Positions 15,682 to 24,135 of a stretch of DNA of 64,000 nt are shown in pieces. Each line of letters opens with the position of its first letter. The first letter of the stretch is position 1. The DNA lies in the NCBI RefSeq assembly GCF_030440555.1, contig NZ_CP047118.1, positions 1,178,001 through 1,242,000 of the forward strand, given 5' to 3'. This DNA comes from Corynebacterium caspium DSM 44850. Its GTDB lineage: Bacteria > Actinomycetota > Actinomycetes > Mycobacteriales > Mycobacteriaceae. Both the position numbers and the translations under genes were made by a program. A model generated the notes under the pieces. That model was not told the DNA's origin. It made no database searches and was given only the letters and a program-made list of their open reading frames with translations.

Positions 15682-17886
15682 TTAACCTCGGAAGCCACCG
15701 CGATCGCGATCGCCGCCACGGAAACCGCCACGTTCGCCACGGTCACGATCTCGACCACCACGGAAACCACCGCGCTCGCCACGATCATTATCACGACCAC
15801 CACGGAAACCACCGCGCTCGCCACGGTCACGGTCACCGCCACGGTCACGATCTCGACCACCACGGAAACCGCCACGGTCGCCACGGTCGCCACGGTCGTT
15901 TTCACGACGTGGAGGACGGCCATTATCTTTTTCAAGATTAATTAGCTGACCTGAAATGCGGGTATCAGCCAGGCGATCAAATACGCCAGGATCCATGTCC
16001 TGAGGTAATTCGACCAAGCTGTGATCCGCAAAGATGGAGATGCGCCCGAAATCGCGAGAATTCAAGCCACCTTCATTAGCCAAGGCCCCAACAATAGCGC
16101 CGGGACGTACGTGCTGACGCTTACCAACTGCAATGCGGTACATCTGCTTACCGGATTCAGCTTCAAAGCGAGAACGTCCGCCACGGTCACGACCGCCACG
16201 ATCATCGCGATCAAAGCCGCGATCTCGGTCACGTCCACGCCCACGATCATCGCGATCCCGGCCACGGTCGTCACGGTCCCGGTTACGGGAATCGCGTGGC
16301 TGCTCTTTCATCAAGAATTCATTACCAGCCTGCGCCTGCGTCGCAAGAGCAGCAGCAATATCTTCTAGCGGCACATCGTGCTGCTCAGAATATTCCTTAA
16401 CCAAGTTCCGGAAGATATCTAACTGGGAATCTTCTAGGGACTCAGTAATAGAATCTGCGAAGCGTTCCTTACGAGAAGAGTTAACTTCATCGACAGTAGG
16501 TAGCTCCATTTCACTGATGGGAGCATTAGTTACGCGCTCAATGGTGCGCAACATCCGACGCTCACGGGGAGTAACAAACAAGATTGCTTCCCCAGTACGA
16601 CCTGCGCGGCCAGTACGGCCAATGCGGTGTACATAAGCTTCAGTATCGTGGGGGATATCGTAGTTAATAACGTGGCTAATACGTTCCACGTCAAGGCCAC
16701 GAGCAGCTACGTCAGTGGCAACTAGAATATCTAGGCGACCATCTTTTAGCTGATCAACTGTGCGCTCACGTTGAGCCTGGTTGATATCTCCGTTAATAGC
16801 AGCTGCGGAGAAGCCTCGAGCCCGCAGCTTTTCAGCTACTTCTTCAGTCTCGGTACGAGTACGTACGAAGACAATAATGGCTTCAAATTCCGTAACTTCA
16901 AGGATGCGAGTCAAGCCGTCGAGCTTGTTGCGATGGGCAACGCTCAACCAACGCTGGGTGATGTTGGTGGCCGTACGGGCCTCCGACTTCACGGTAATCT
17001 CGGCAGGATTATTCAAATACTGCTTCGAGATACGACGAATACCATTAGGCATAGTCGCGGAGAACAGCGCTACTTGCTTAGCGTCTGGGGTGTCTTCCAG
17101 AATACGTTCTACGTCTTCTTGGAAGCCCATATTAAGCATCTCATCGGCCTCATCTAGCACCATGAAGCGCAGCCCGGAAATATCCAGAGAGCCCTTATCA
17201 AGGTGGTCGATTACACGGCCGGGAGTACCTACTACGATTTGTGCGCCACGACGCAGCCCGGAGAGCTGAATGCCATAGGCTTGTCCACCGTAGATGGGAA
17301 GTACGCGAATATCACCGAGGTTATCTGCAAAGCTTTGGAAAGACTCTGCAACCTGCAATGCAAGTTCACGTGTAGGAGCTAGTACTAGCGCCTGGGGGGA
17401 TTTAATACTCTTGTCGATACGGGCCAAAATCGGCAGCGCGAAGGCTGCAGTTTTACCAGTACCAGTCTGGGCCAAGCCCACGAGATCTCTACCCTCCATC
17501 AAAAGCGGAATAGTTTCCGCCTGGATGGGCGATGGTGTCTCAAAACCAACTTTGTGGACTGCTCGAAGTACCTCGGCGGGAAGCCCAAGGTTTGCGAAAC
17601 CACTGTCATTGGAATCCGCTTTTTCATTAGCGGAATTACCTTTTTTGGAGTCGGTGGCCTCAGAAGAATTCGCTTCCCGTGTGTCCGAAGTGCTCCCTGT
17701 AGCAGAATCAGTTACCTCAGCAGCAGGTGCTGCAGTGGTTACTTCTACTTCAGTGGTGCGCTCGGCATCATTGGTATCAGAGTCCAGGATATCCTGGCTC
17801 GTCACCTCAACCTGCGAAAGTTCCTGAGATTCCGACGATGTCTGCTTTTCTGGCTCATTCATGCCGCCAGCGGCGTTATCGGTCAT
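15682..17886 (-). CDS. deaD: DEAD-box ATP-dependent RNA helicase (DeaD/CsdA type)
   Basis: About 734 residues from the chosen start. All helicase motifs are present: Q-motif GFETPSPIQ, AQTGTGKT, PTRELA, VLDEADEM, SAT, and HRIGRTGRAGR. After the core comes a DbpA-type RNA-binding domain (YRIAVGKRQHVRPGAIVGAL) and a tail of RGG repeats that binds RNA non-specifically. Such enzymes unwind structured RNA in ribosome assembly and cold adaptation. The open frame goes up to 17973, but ATG 17886 (MTDNAAGG) has AAAG at suitable spacing, and the residues before it look like noncoding sequence. An acidic, Thr/Ser/Glu-rich stretch of about 90 residues precedes the helicase core. Confidence 0.92.
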   Translation of the reverse strand: MTDNAAGGMNEPEKQTSSESQELSQVEVTSQDILDSDTNDAERTTEVEVTTAAPAAEVTDSATGSTSDTREANSSEATDSKKGNSANEKADSNDSGFANLGLPAEVLRAVHKVGFETPSPIQAETIPLLMEGRDLVGLAQTGTGKTAAFALPILARIDKSIKSPQALVLAPTRELALQVAESFQSFADNLGDIRVLPIYGGQAYGIQLSGLRRGAQIVVGTPGRVIDHLDKGSLDISGLRFMVLDEADEMLNMGFQEDVERILEDTPDAKQVALFSATMPNGIRRISKQYLNNPAEITVKSEARTATNITQRWLSVAHRNKLDGLTRILEVTEFEAIIVFVRTRTETEEVAEKLRARGFSAAAINGDINQAQRERTVDQLKDGRLDILVATDVAARGLDVERISHVINYDIPHDTEAYVHRIGRTGRAGRTGEAILFVTPRERRMLRTIERVTNAPISEMELPTVDEVNSSRKERFADSITESLEDSQLDIFRNLVKEYSEQHDVPLEDIAAALATQAQAGNEFLMKEQPRDSRNRDRDDRGRDRDDRGRGRDRDRGFDRDDRGGRDRGGRSRFEAESGKQMYRIAVGKRQHVRPGAIVGALANEGGLNSRDFGRISIFADHSLVELPQDMDPGVFDRLADTRISGQLINLEKDNGRPPRRENDRGDRGDRGGFRGGRDRDRGGDRDRGERGGFRGGRDNDRGERGGFRGGRDRDRGERGGFRGGDRDRGGFRG
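15690..15905 (-). repeat. Tandem RGG-coding repeats
   Basis: Degenerate units on the minus strand encode GGFRGGRDRDRGER-type blocks about four to five times at the helicase C-terminus. The DNA units (CCACCACGGAAACC with CGCTCGCCACG on the + strand) are nearly identical, so copy number may vary by slippage. Confidence 0.8.
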
Positions 17887-18083
17887 GCTCATCACTTTGA
17901 AAGCATACGCCAAAATCCATAAATGTCCGCATCGGTTGGTTATACTTCCGGAATACATTCGCAAAGATTTCAATTTTTTAGCGAAATCTACGAATGGACC
18001 ATCGTCCCCGAGCCCTCGTGCTGTCGCTAGCTATTAATGCGTATTAGCGCAGTGACTTTGCCATATCAAAGGAACTACTAGCC

Positions 18084-19487
18084 ATGAACAAAACTGCCAT
18101 TAGCAAAGAGAAACGGAAACTTCCCGGACTCAATGCACGGCACATCCATTTTATCGCGCTTGGCTCAGCGATTGGTACTGGTCTTTTCTACGGTTCAGCA
18201 GGTGCAATACAGGCTGCCGGACCGTCAGTTTTGCTAGTTTATTTAATCGGTGGTGCCGTGGTGTACTTCATGTTGCGTGCACTAGGTGAAATGGCTGTCC
18301 GTCACCCTGTTTCTGGCTCATTTGCAGAATATGCTCGCGCTTATATGGGCCCCCAAGCCGGCTATATCACTGGCTGGATGTATGCATTTGAGATGATTAT
18401 TGTCTGCCTGGCTGACCTCACTGCCATGGCAATCTATATGCGATTCTGGTTCCCGGATACCCCACAATGGGTGTGGGTAGCAGTAACTTTACTCGTTGTC
18501 GGAGCCGCCAACTTAGCTAGCGTGCGCTGGTTTGGTGAACTTGAATTCGCCTTCACCTTAGTGAAGGTAACTGCAGTTATAGCCATGATTATCGGCGGTG
18601 CTGCTATTTTGATTTTCAATTTAGGCACCACCCCAAACGAAGCCTCCATAGCTAATCTATGGAGCGATGGCGGATTCTTCCCCAATGGCGCAGGAGGCAT
18701 GGTTTCAGCCTTCATTTTGGTGCTCTTTGCCTTTGGCGGAACTGAAATTATTGGTGTTGCTGGTGCGGAAGCCGAAGATCCTAAGACCACAATTCCAAAA
18801 TCAGTTAATACTGTGCCGGTGCGAATCTTGCTTTTCTATGTAGGCGCCATATTTATTATCTTGGCCCTTAACCCTTGGACCCAGATCACTGGAGAACGTT
18901 CTCCCTTTGTAGAAATATTTGACACTCTAGGAGTTAGCTGGGCCGCAGCTTTGCTGAATTTTGTGGTCATCACCGCAGCACTTTCTGCCATCAACTCAGA
19001 CCTCTTTGGCGCTGGGCGAGTAATCACTGGCATGGCTCGGGAAAACCTAGCTCCTGCTGCTTTGGCCCGTACCAATATTAAAGGTGTGCCAGTTATTACC
19101 ACTGCCTCCTTGCTCGCGGTATTAGTAGTTGGCATTGTTTTGAATTACGTGCTTCCCGATAAGGTATTTACTATTGTCGCTGCTTTGGCCACCTTTGCCA
19201 CGGTCTTTGTATGGCTGATGATCCTTCTTGCACACCTGGCTTCCAGGCGCAAGCTTTCGCCTGCAGAGGTAAAGGAACTACATTTCCCAGTACCATTTTG
19301 GCCTTGGGGACAATATTTTTCGGTAGCCTTTATTCTGTTTACTTTCGGAATCATGGTGTGGGATTCAGATTTCCACCTAGCACTTGCCGTAGGGGTAGGT
19401 TTTACCCTCTTGATGACCGCCCTCTACTACTTAACCGGTCGACCAAAAGCCATTGATAATGCGGCCGCAGAAAAGGCAAGTCAGTAA
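18084..19487 (+). CDS. Amino-acid permease, APC superfamily (AAT type)
   Basis: A 467-residue transporter with about 12 helices. The N-terminal pattern HIHFIALGSAIGTGLFYG with the GSAIGTG substrate motif, followed by LGEMAVRHPVSGSFAEYA, is typical of proton-coupled amino-acid permeases of the AAT group (relatives of ProY, CycA and GabP). Substrate cannot be decided. Ribosome-binding site AAGGA lies before ATG 18084. It stands alone between the divergent helicase gene and a strong terminator. It is only distantly similar to the three tandem permeases at 42.7-47.0 kb. Confidence 0.85.
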   Translation: MNKTAISKEKRKLPGLNARHIHFIALGSAIGTGLFYGSAGAIQAAGPSVLLVYLIGGAVVYFMLRALGEMAVRHPVSGSFAEYARAYMGPQAGYITGWMYAFEMIIVCLADLTAMAIYMRFWFPDTPQWVWVAVTLLVVGAANLASVRWFGELEFAFTLVKVTAVIAMIIGGAAILIFNLGTTPNEASIANLWSDGGFFPNGAGGMVSAFILVLFAFGGTEIIGVAGAEAEDPKTTIPKSVNTVPVRILLFYVGAIFIILALNPWTQITGERSPFVEIFDTLGVSWAAALLNFVVITAALSAINSDLFGAGRVITGMARENLAPAALARTNIKGVPVITTASLLAVLVVGIVLNYVLPDKVFTIVAALATFATVFVWLMILLAHLASRRKLSPAEVKELHFPVPFWPWGQYFSVAFILFTFGIMVWDSDFHLALAVGVGFTLLMTALYYLTGRPKAIDNAAAEKASQ

Positions 19488-19530
19488 ATAGTTTCACCTC
19501 TTTAGCCTAGCTTTTCACCCCCGCAAAAAT

Positions 19531-19597
19531 AACGGGATAAAGCCAAGATTTATGCAGTTCAGCACTGTTTAAACGTTTAGCTTTATCCCGTTTTTGC
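19531..19597 (+). terminator. Terminator of amino-acid permease
   Basis: AACGGGATAAAGC (19531-19543) pairs with GCTTTATCCCGTT (19580-19592) over 13 bp, followed by a T-run. The loop of 36 bases is long but the stem is perfect. Confidence 0.75.
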
Positions 19598-19785
19598 ATG
19601 TCAGAAATTAATAGAAAACCTTATCGAAAACCAATTGAAAATAACAGTACGTTTGCGCGACTTTTAATTTCGACCCACCTTGGCTTTGGGCTACGGTTTT
19701 GGGTTGTACAGACATTCAGTTCTGTCGATACCCCCTCGCGCCCCCACCTATAAGGGGGCCCTGAAGACGTGAAAAGGATCCCGTT
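19598..19785 (+). promoter_or_regulatory. Upstream region of cydABDC operon
   Basis: This 188-base region must hold the cyd promoter. Visible elements are an imperfect inverted repeat ACAGA-N8-TCTGT (about 19708-19725) and a stem-loop CCCCC/GGGGG at 19741-19758 just upstream of the AAAAGGA ribosome-binding site. I cannot assign a regulator; no exact -35/-10 pair stands out. Confidence 0.35.
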
Positions 19786-21468
19786 GTGGACGTTCTCGAT
19801 ATTTCACGGTGGCAATTCGGCATTACCTCCGTCTACCACTATATTTTCGTCCCTCTGACTATCGGTTTAGGCCCATTGGTTGCGTTAATGCAAACCTTTT
19901 GGCAAATAACCGCTAAAGAATATTGGTACCGGGCCACCCGCTTTTTTGGCACAATCTTTTTGATTAACTTCGCCATGGGTGTAGCTACCGGCATAGTTCA
20001 AGAATTCCAATTTGGGATGAACTGGTCGCAATATTCGATCATGGTCGGCGATGTATTTGGTGGTCCGCTCGCCTTAGAAGCACTGATTGCATTCTTCTTG
20101 GAATCAGTCTTCCTGGGTGTGTGGATTTTCGGCTGGGGAAAAGTTCCAGGTTGGCTCCATAATGCGGCTATCTGGATTGTTGCAATCGCTACCAATATCT
20201 CCGCATATTTCATCATTACCGCTAATTCTTTTATGCAGAACCCCAAAGGCGCCTGGTTTAACCCAGAAACTGGCCGGGCAGAGTTAGAAAGCATCACAGA
20301 ACTTCTTTTCAACCACACTGCAGTTTATGGCACTCTACACGCTGTAACCAGTGCCTTCTTGGTAGGTGCAACCTTTATTTTGGGTGTCTCCTGCTGGTGG
20401 TTGGTACGTTCGCGCCACCTAGCTCAAAAACACGGTTGGGCCCCAGATTCTGCAGAAATACAGCGACATTCCGGCTACCGTCCCATGATCAAATTAGGAC
20501 TGTGGTCTACAGTTTTGGCCTCTCTTGGAGTTTTCATTACCGGTGACCTCCAGGCCAAGCTGATGTTTGAACAGCAGCCGATGAAAATGGCCGCAGCTGA
20601 ATCACTGTGCCACACCGAAACGGATCCGAATTTCTCAATTCTGACTATCGGAACTCACAACAACTGCGATTCTGTACACCACCTAATTGAACTTCCGCAT
20701 ATTTTGCCCTTCTTAGCTGAAGGCAAATTCAGCGGAGTTACGCTGCAAGGTGCTCTAGATCTCCAACAGCAATACGAAACCCTTTATGGGCCAGGAAATT
20801 ACATTCCAAACCTCTTTGTAACCTATTGGTCCTTCCGTGCCATGATCGGCCTAATGCTGGGCTCTTTAGTATTGGCTTTTATCGCCTGGCTATTTACCCG
20901 CAAAAATAAGGCTCCTGAAGGTACTTGGGCAAAATGGTTTGGACGCGGTGCGCTAATCGCTATTCCTTTCCCCTACCTGGCCAATATGTCTGGTTGGGTC
21001 TTTGCAGAGATGGGTCGCCAACCCTGGATCGTGCACCCGAATCCCAAGCACGTAGGTGATCCGCGTACGGAATTAATTCGGATGACGATTGCGGAAGGCG
21101 TTTCTGAACATTCCGCTGCTTATGTGTGGATCACCCTCATCGGATTCACCTTGATTTATGCCCTGCTATTTGTGGTCTGGTACTGGCTGATTCGTCGCGC
21201 TGTACTATTTGGGCCGCCTTATGCCGGTGCTCCCGAATTCCATGCCGATGGTCGCATCGTTGGACCAGCTTCTGCAGTGGGCACCGATTTGCCCATGGGT
21301 ATTGAACCGGTGCATTTTGGCTTGCGGAAAGAAGCTGCGCAGGCAGGTACTGCAACCGATACCGGATATAACCTGTCCACTGTTTTAGGAAGCTCAACAG
21401 GAGTTTTGCTAGCCGATGCTTCGCAAAACCACCGCGCTTCCTCCGCTCCCGAAACCAAGAAGGACTGA
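19786..21468 (+). CDS. cydA: Cytochrome bd quinol oxidase subunit I
   Basis: A 560-residue membrane protein with about nine helices. It has the b558 ligand region near the N-terminus (SVYHYIFVPLTIGLGP), the His of HAVTSAFL, and the hallmark MSGWVFAEMGRQPW with GRQPW. The quinol-binding loop is short, as in most actinobacteria. With CydB it forms the high-affinity oxidase that reduces oxygen to water with menaquinol and works at low oxygen. GTG 19786 is preceded by AAAAGGA. The C-terminal 60 residues are hydrophilic and not conserved. First gene of cydA-cydB-cydD-cydC. Confidence 0.96.
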   Translation: MDVLDISRWQFGITSVYHYIFVPLTIGLGPLVALMQTFWQITAKEYWYRATRFFGTIFLINFAMGVATGIVQEFQFGMNWSQYSIMVGDVFGGPLALEALIAFFLESVFLGVWIFGWGKVPGWLHNAAIWIVAIATNISAYFIITANSFMQNPKGAWFNPETGRAELESITELLFNHTAVYGTLHAVTSAFLVGATFILGVSCWWLVRSRHLAQKHGWAPDSAEIQRHSGYRPMIKLGLWSTVLASLGVFITGDLQAKLMFEQQPMKMAAAESLCHTETDPNFSILTIGTHNNCDSVHHLIELPHILPFLAEGKFSGVTLQGALDLQQQYETLYGPGNYIPNLFVTYWSFRAMIGLMLGSLVLAFIAWLFTRKNKAPEGTWAKWFGRGALIAIPFPYLANMSGWVFAEMGRQPWIVHPNPKHVGDPRTELIRMTIAEGVSEHSAAYVWITLIGFTLIYALLFVVWYWLIRRAVLFGPPYAGAPEFHADGRIVGPASAVGTDLPMGIEPVHFGLRKEAAQAGTATDTGYNLSTVLGSSTGVLLADASQNHRASSAPETKKD

Positions 21469-21475
21469 TCTTAAA

Positions 21476-22528
21476 ATGTTTGGTCTTGATCTTCCTGTTA
21501 TCTGGTTCATCCTGGTATCAGTTCTTTTTGCGGGATATTTCCTGCTTGAAGGATTCGACTTCGGGGTTGGTATTTTGGCACCAATAATCTCCAAAGAACC
21601 CAAAGAACGCAATACCATGGTGGCCACTATTGGCCCCGTATGGGATGGCAATGAAGTGTGGGTAATCACCGCCGGTGGCGCCATTTTCGCAGCCTTCCCA
21701 CTGTGGTATGCCACCCTCTTTTCCGGCTTCTACCTGCCACTATTCCTGCTGCTTCTAACCTTGATTGTTAGAGTTATTGCCCTGGAATGGCGCCATAAAG
21801 TCCACGATGCCCGCTGGGTACGCTGGGCAGATGTGCTCCTAGCAATTGGATCTTGGGGTCCTGCTTTAGCGTGGGGATTAGTGGTATCTACCATCGTGCG
21901 TGGGGTGCCTTTGCAAGCTGATTTCACGCTTTCTAGCAGCCACGTCATGGGTGCAATTTTCCACCCTTATGCCCTTTTAGGTGCCATCGTATTCGCAGCC
22001 CTATTTAGTATGCATGGACTAGCCTTCTTGCGGCTAAAGACTGCCGGAATTGTGCGCGAACGTACCCATAAATTCGTGATTCCGCTTTCAGTAATTACCG
22101 CAATCGGTGGAGTCGCCTATCTTGCCTGGACTATCTACGCATATAACCAAACACTTTGGGGCTGGATTCTAGCCGCAGTAATCGCACTGCTAGTAGTAGG
22201 TTCCGCGCTCTTTATGTGGCTGCAACGCGACGGCTGGTCTTTCCTGCTCAGCGCCCTAGCAGTGCTTGCAGTAGCCGGCTTAATGTTTGGCACGATCTTC
22301 CCGAATGTGATGCCTACATCACTTGCAGATGGCGCCAATATGACCATTTGGGATGCAGCTTCTAATCCTTATACCCTGCGCTTTATGACCTGGGTAGCTA
22401 TTATCATGGTGCCTTTCGTACTGGCTTATCAAGCCTGGACTTACTGGGTATTTTCCAAGCGTCTACAGGCTGAATCTGCCAGCGTGGAAGAAAATCCGCA
22501 GCCAGAATTAGGACTCCTTAACCGGTGA
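21476..22528 (+). CDS. cydB: Cytochrome bd quinol oxidase subunit II
   Basis: A 350-residue partner of CydA with about eight helices. The family signatures GYFLLEGFDFGVG near the N-terminus and VWDGNEVWVITAGGA are present. The open frame begins at 21416 within cydA, but ATG 21476 starts the conserved MFGLDLPVIW sequence, lies 8 bases after the cydA stop and has AGAAGGA upstream. The stop overlaps the cydD start by 4 bases (GTGA). Confidence 0.95.
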   Translation: MFGLDLPVIWFILVSVLFAGYFLLEGFDFGVGILAPIISKEPKERNTMVATIGPVWDGNEVWVITAGGAIFAAFPLWYATLFSGFYLPLFLLLLTLIVRVIALEWRHKVHDARWVRWADVLLAIGSWGPALAWGLVVSTIVRGVPLQADFTLSSSHVMGAIFHPYALLGAIVFAALFSMHGLAFLRLKTAGIVRERTHKFVIPLSVITAIGGVAYLAWTIYAYNQTLWGWILAAVIALLVVGSALFMWLQRDGWSFLLSALAVLAVAGLMFGTIFPNVMPTSLADGANMTIWDAASNPYTLRFMTWVAIIMVPFVLAYQAWTYWVFSKRLQAESASVEENPQPELGLLNR

Positions 22529-24135
22529 CTGAAAAGAGCATGAACAGAAAATCCACTCGTGGACCTTTAGACCCGCGGCTACTAAAGCTTTCTGAGCCAA
22601 CTAGACGCTGGATCCTAATGCTGGGATTGCTCACCGCTTTAAGTACTATTGCCACGGTAGTTACGGGGCTTCTCGTAGGCCTAGTAACTGCCGGGTTAAT
22701 AGAAAACCCGCAAGATTTATTTCCTACTTATTCTAAATACTTCATATTTTTAGGTGCCAGCATTATCTTAAAAGCTGCCAGCACCTGGGTACAGCAACGA
22801 TATGCCGCGCGAGCCAGTGCTGGAATCATCGTTGATCTGCGTGCCAAAACCCTAAAACACTTAGCACAACGTGATCCTCGCACGGTTGATGCGGCCTTAT
22901 GGCGCACCCGTTTAGGAGCTGGGATCGAAGGGTTAACCCCCTATCTAACTGGTTATTTACCAGCTTTAGCCGCCACAGTTATAGCTATTCCAGCGATGCT
23001 GCTAGTGGTATGGAACCTAGATATCCCCTCGCTTCTAATTGCCCTAATCACTTTGCCGCTAATTCCTTTTTTTATGTGGTTAGTAGGAACACTAACCGCA
23101 GGTAAAACTGAAAAACGTTTAGCAGACTTAGCAGTATTAAATAATCAGCTCCTAGATCTCATAGCTGGATTAACTACTTTAAAAATATTTAATCGCCACC
23201 GCGATACCGCTTTAGAAGTACGCCGACTTAGCAATCAACACTCCAGTTCAACTTTAAGTGTGCTGCGCTTAGCTTTCTTATCTAGTTTCGTCCTAGAATT
23301 TTTAGCCACGCTATCAGTAGCCCTGATGGCAGTAGGTATCGGATTTCGGCTCATGAATGGTTCCATGACGCTGGCCGCCGGGCTAACAGTACTAATTATT
23401 GCCCCTGAAATTTATCAACCTTTAAGAGAAGTGGGTTCACGTTTTCATGATGCACAAGACGGACTAGCTGCTAGCGATGCAATTTTGGCAACTTTGAGCA
23501 CTCCCCTAGCGGCAAAGGATTCGCAATCTTGTGCTCCGGTATTGGAAAATCCCAATACGACTGCCAGCGCAGAATTAAGGCCTGGGCTATTGGCAGATTT
23601 TGCCAAGTTCACCGCTCACACCCGAGATGGCGCTAGGCCACATGCCTTAAGCGGGCAAGCGCAACCTGGAAAACTAACTGCTTTAATTGGGCCTAATGGT
23701 GCCGGAAAATCTACCGCCCTACTTGGCATCCTGGGATTAGCTACCGAAAATATTAGTGGTTCAATAAGCGTGACGCAGCTAGATGCCGCAGGTCAAAGGG
23801 TGATCTTAAAGGCTGAAAAATTATGGGAAAAAACCATTTATGTAGCCCAACGCCCGCTTTTATACCGGCAAACAATAGGGAGCACTGCGGCGCTTTCCCA
23901 AGGGCAAAAACAACGGCTAGCAATAGCCCAAGCTTTGGAGAAGATACCGGCTCAACCCGAGACAAAATTCTTGGTGGTACTTGATGAGCCCACTGCCCAT
24001 TTAGATGCGCATAATGCTGAAATCATGATTAACCAACTAAAAAAGATAGCGGCAAATGGTCACACTGTTTTAGTAGCAACCCATGATCCACTACTTATAG
24101 CTGCTGCCGATGCCCACATCGAGGTAAATCAGTGA
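22525..24135 (+). CDS. cydD: ABC exporter for cytochrome bd assembly, CydD
   Basis: A 536-residue half-transporter. It has six helices (about residues 25-310) and then an ATPase with Walker A GPNGAGKST (about 390), a Q-loop YVAQRP, signature LSQGQKQRL and Walker B LVVLDEPTAHLD. CydDC exports glutathione or cysteine in E. coli and is needed for heme insertion into cytochrome bd; the thiol in corynebacteria may differ. Oddity: only about 14 residues separate the Q-loop glutamine from the signature, where about 50 are usual, so most of the helical subdomain is absent. The frame is intact. Starts overlap cydB (GTGA) and cydC (GTGA). Confidence 0.9.
   Translation: MTEKSMNRKSTRGPLDPRLLKLSEPTRRWILMLGLLTALSTIATVVTGLLVGLVTAGLIENPQDLFPTYSKYFIFLGASIILKAASTWVQQRYAARASAGIIVDLRAKTLKHLAQRDPRTVDAALWRTRLGAGIEGLTPYLTGYLPALAATVIAIPAMLLVVWNLDIPSLLIALITLPLIPFFMWLVGTLTAGKTEKRLADLAVLNNQLLDLIAGLTTLKIFNRHRDTALEVRRLSNQHSSSTLSVLRLAFLSSFVLEFLATLSVALMAVGIGFRLMNGSMTLAAGLTVLIIAPEIYQPLREVGSRFHDAQDGLAASDAILATLSTPLAAKDSQSCAPVLENPNTTASAELRPGLLADFAKFTAHTRDGARPHALSGQAQPGKLTALIGPNGAGKSTALLGILGLATENISGSISVTQLDAAGQRVILKAEKLWEKTIYVAQRPLLYRQTIGSTAALSQGQKQRLAIAQALEKIPAQPETKFLVVLDEPTAHLDAHNAEIMINQLKKIAANGHTVLVATHDPLLIAAADAHIEVNQ

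Noticed and set aside
15690..15905. Possible CRISPR-like repeat array
   Set aside because: The repeats are in frame, have no unique spacers of constant length, and encode the RGG tail of the helicase.
15660..15935. 91-residue Val/Ala-rich minus-strand ORF
   Set aside because: Shadow of the RGG-repeat region of the helicase gene in another frame.
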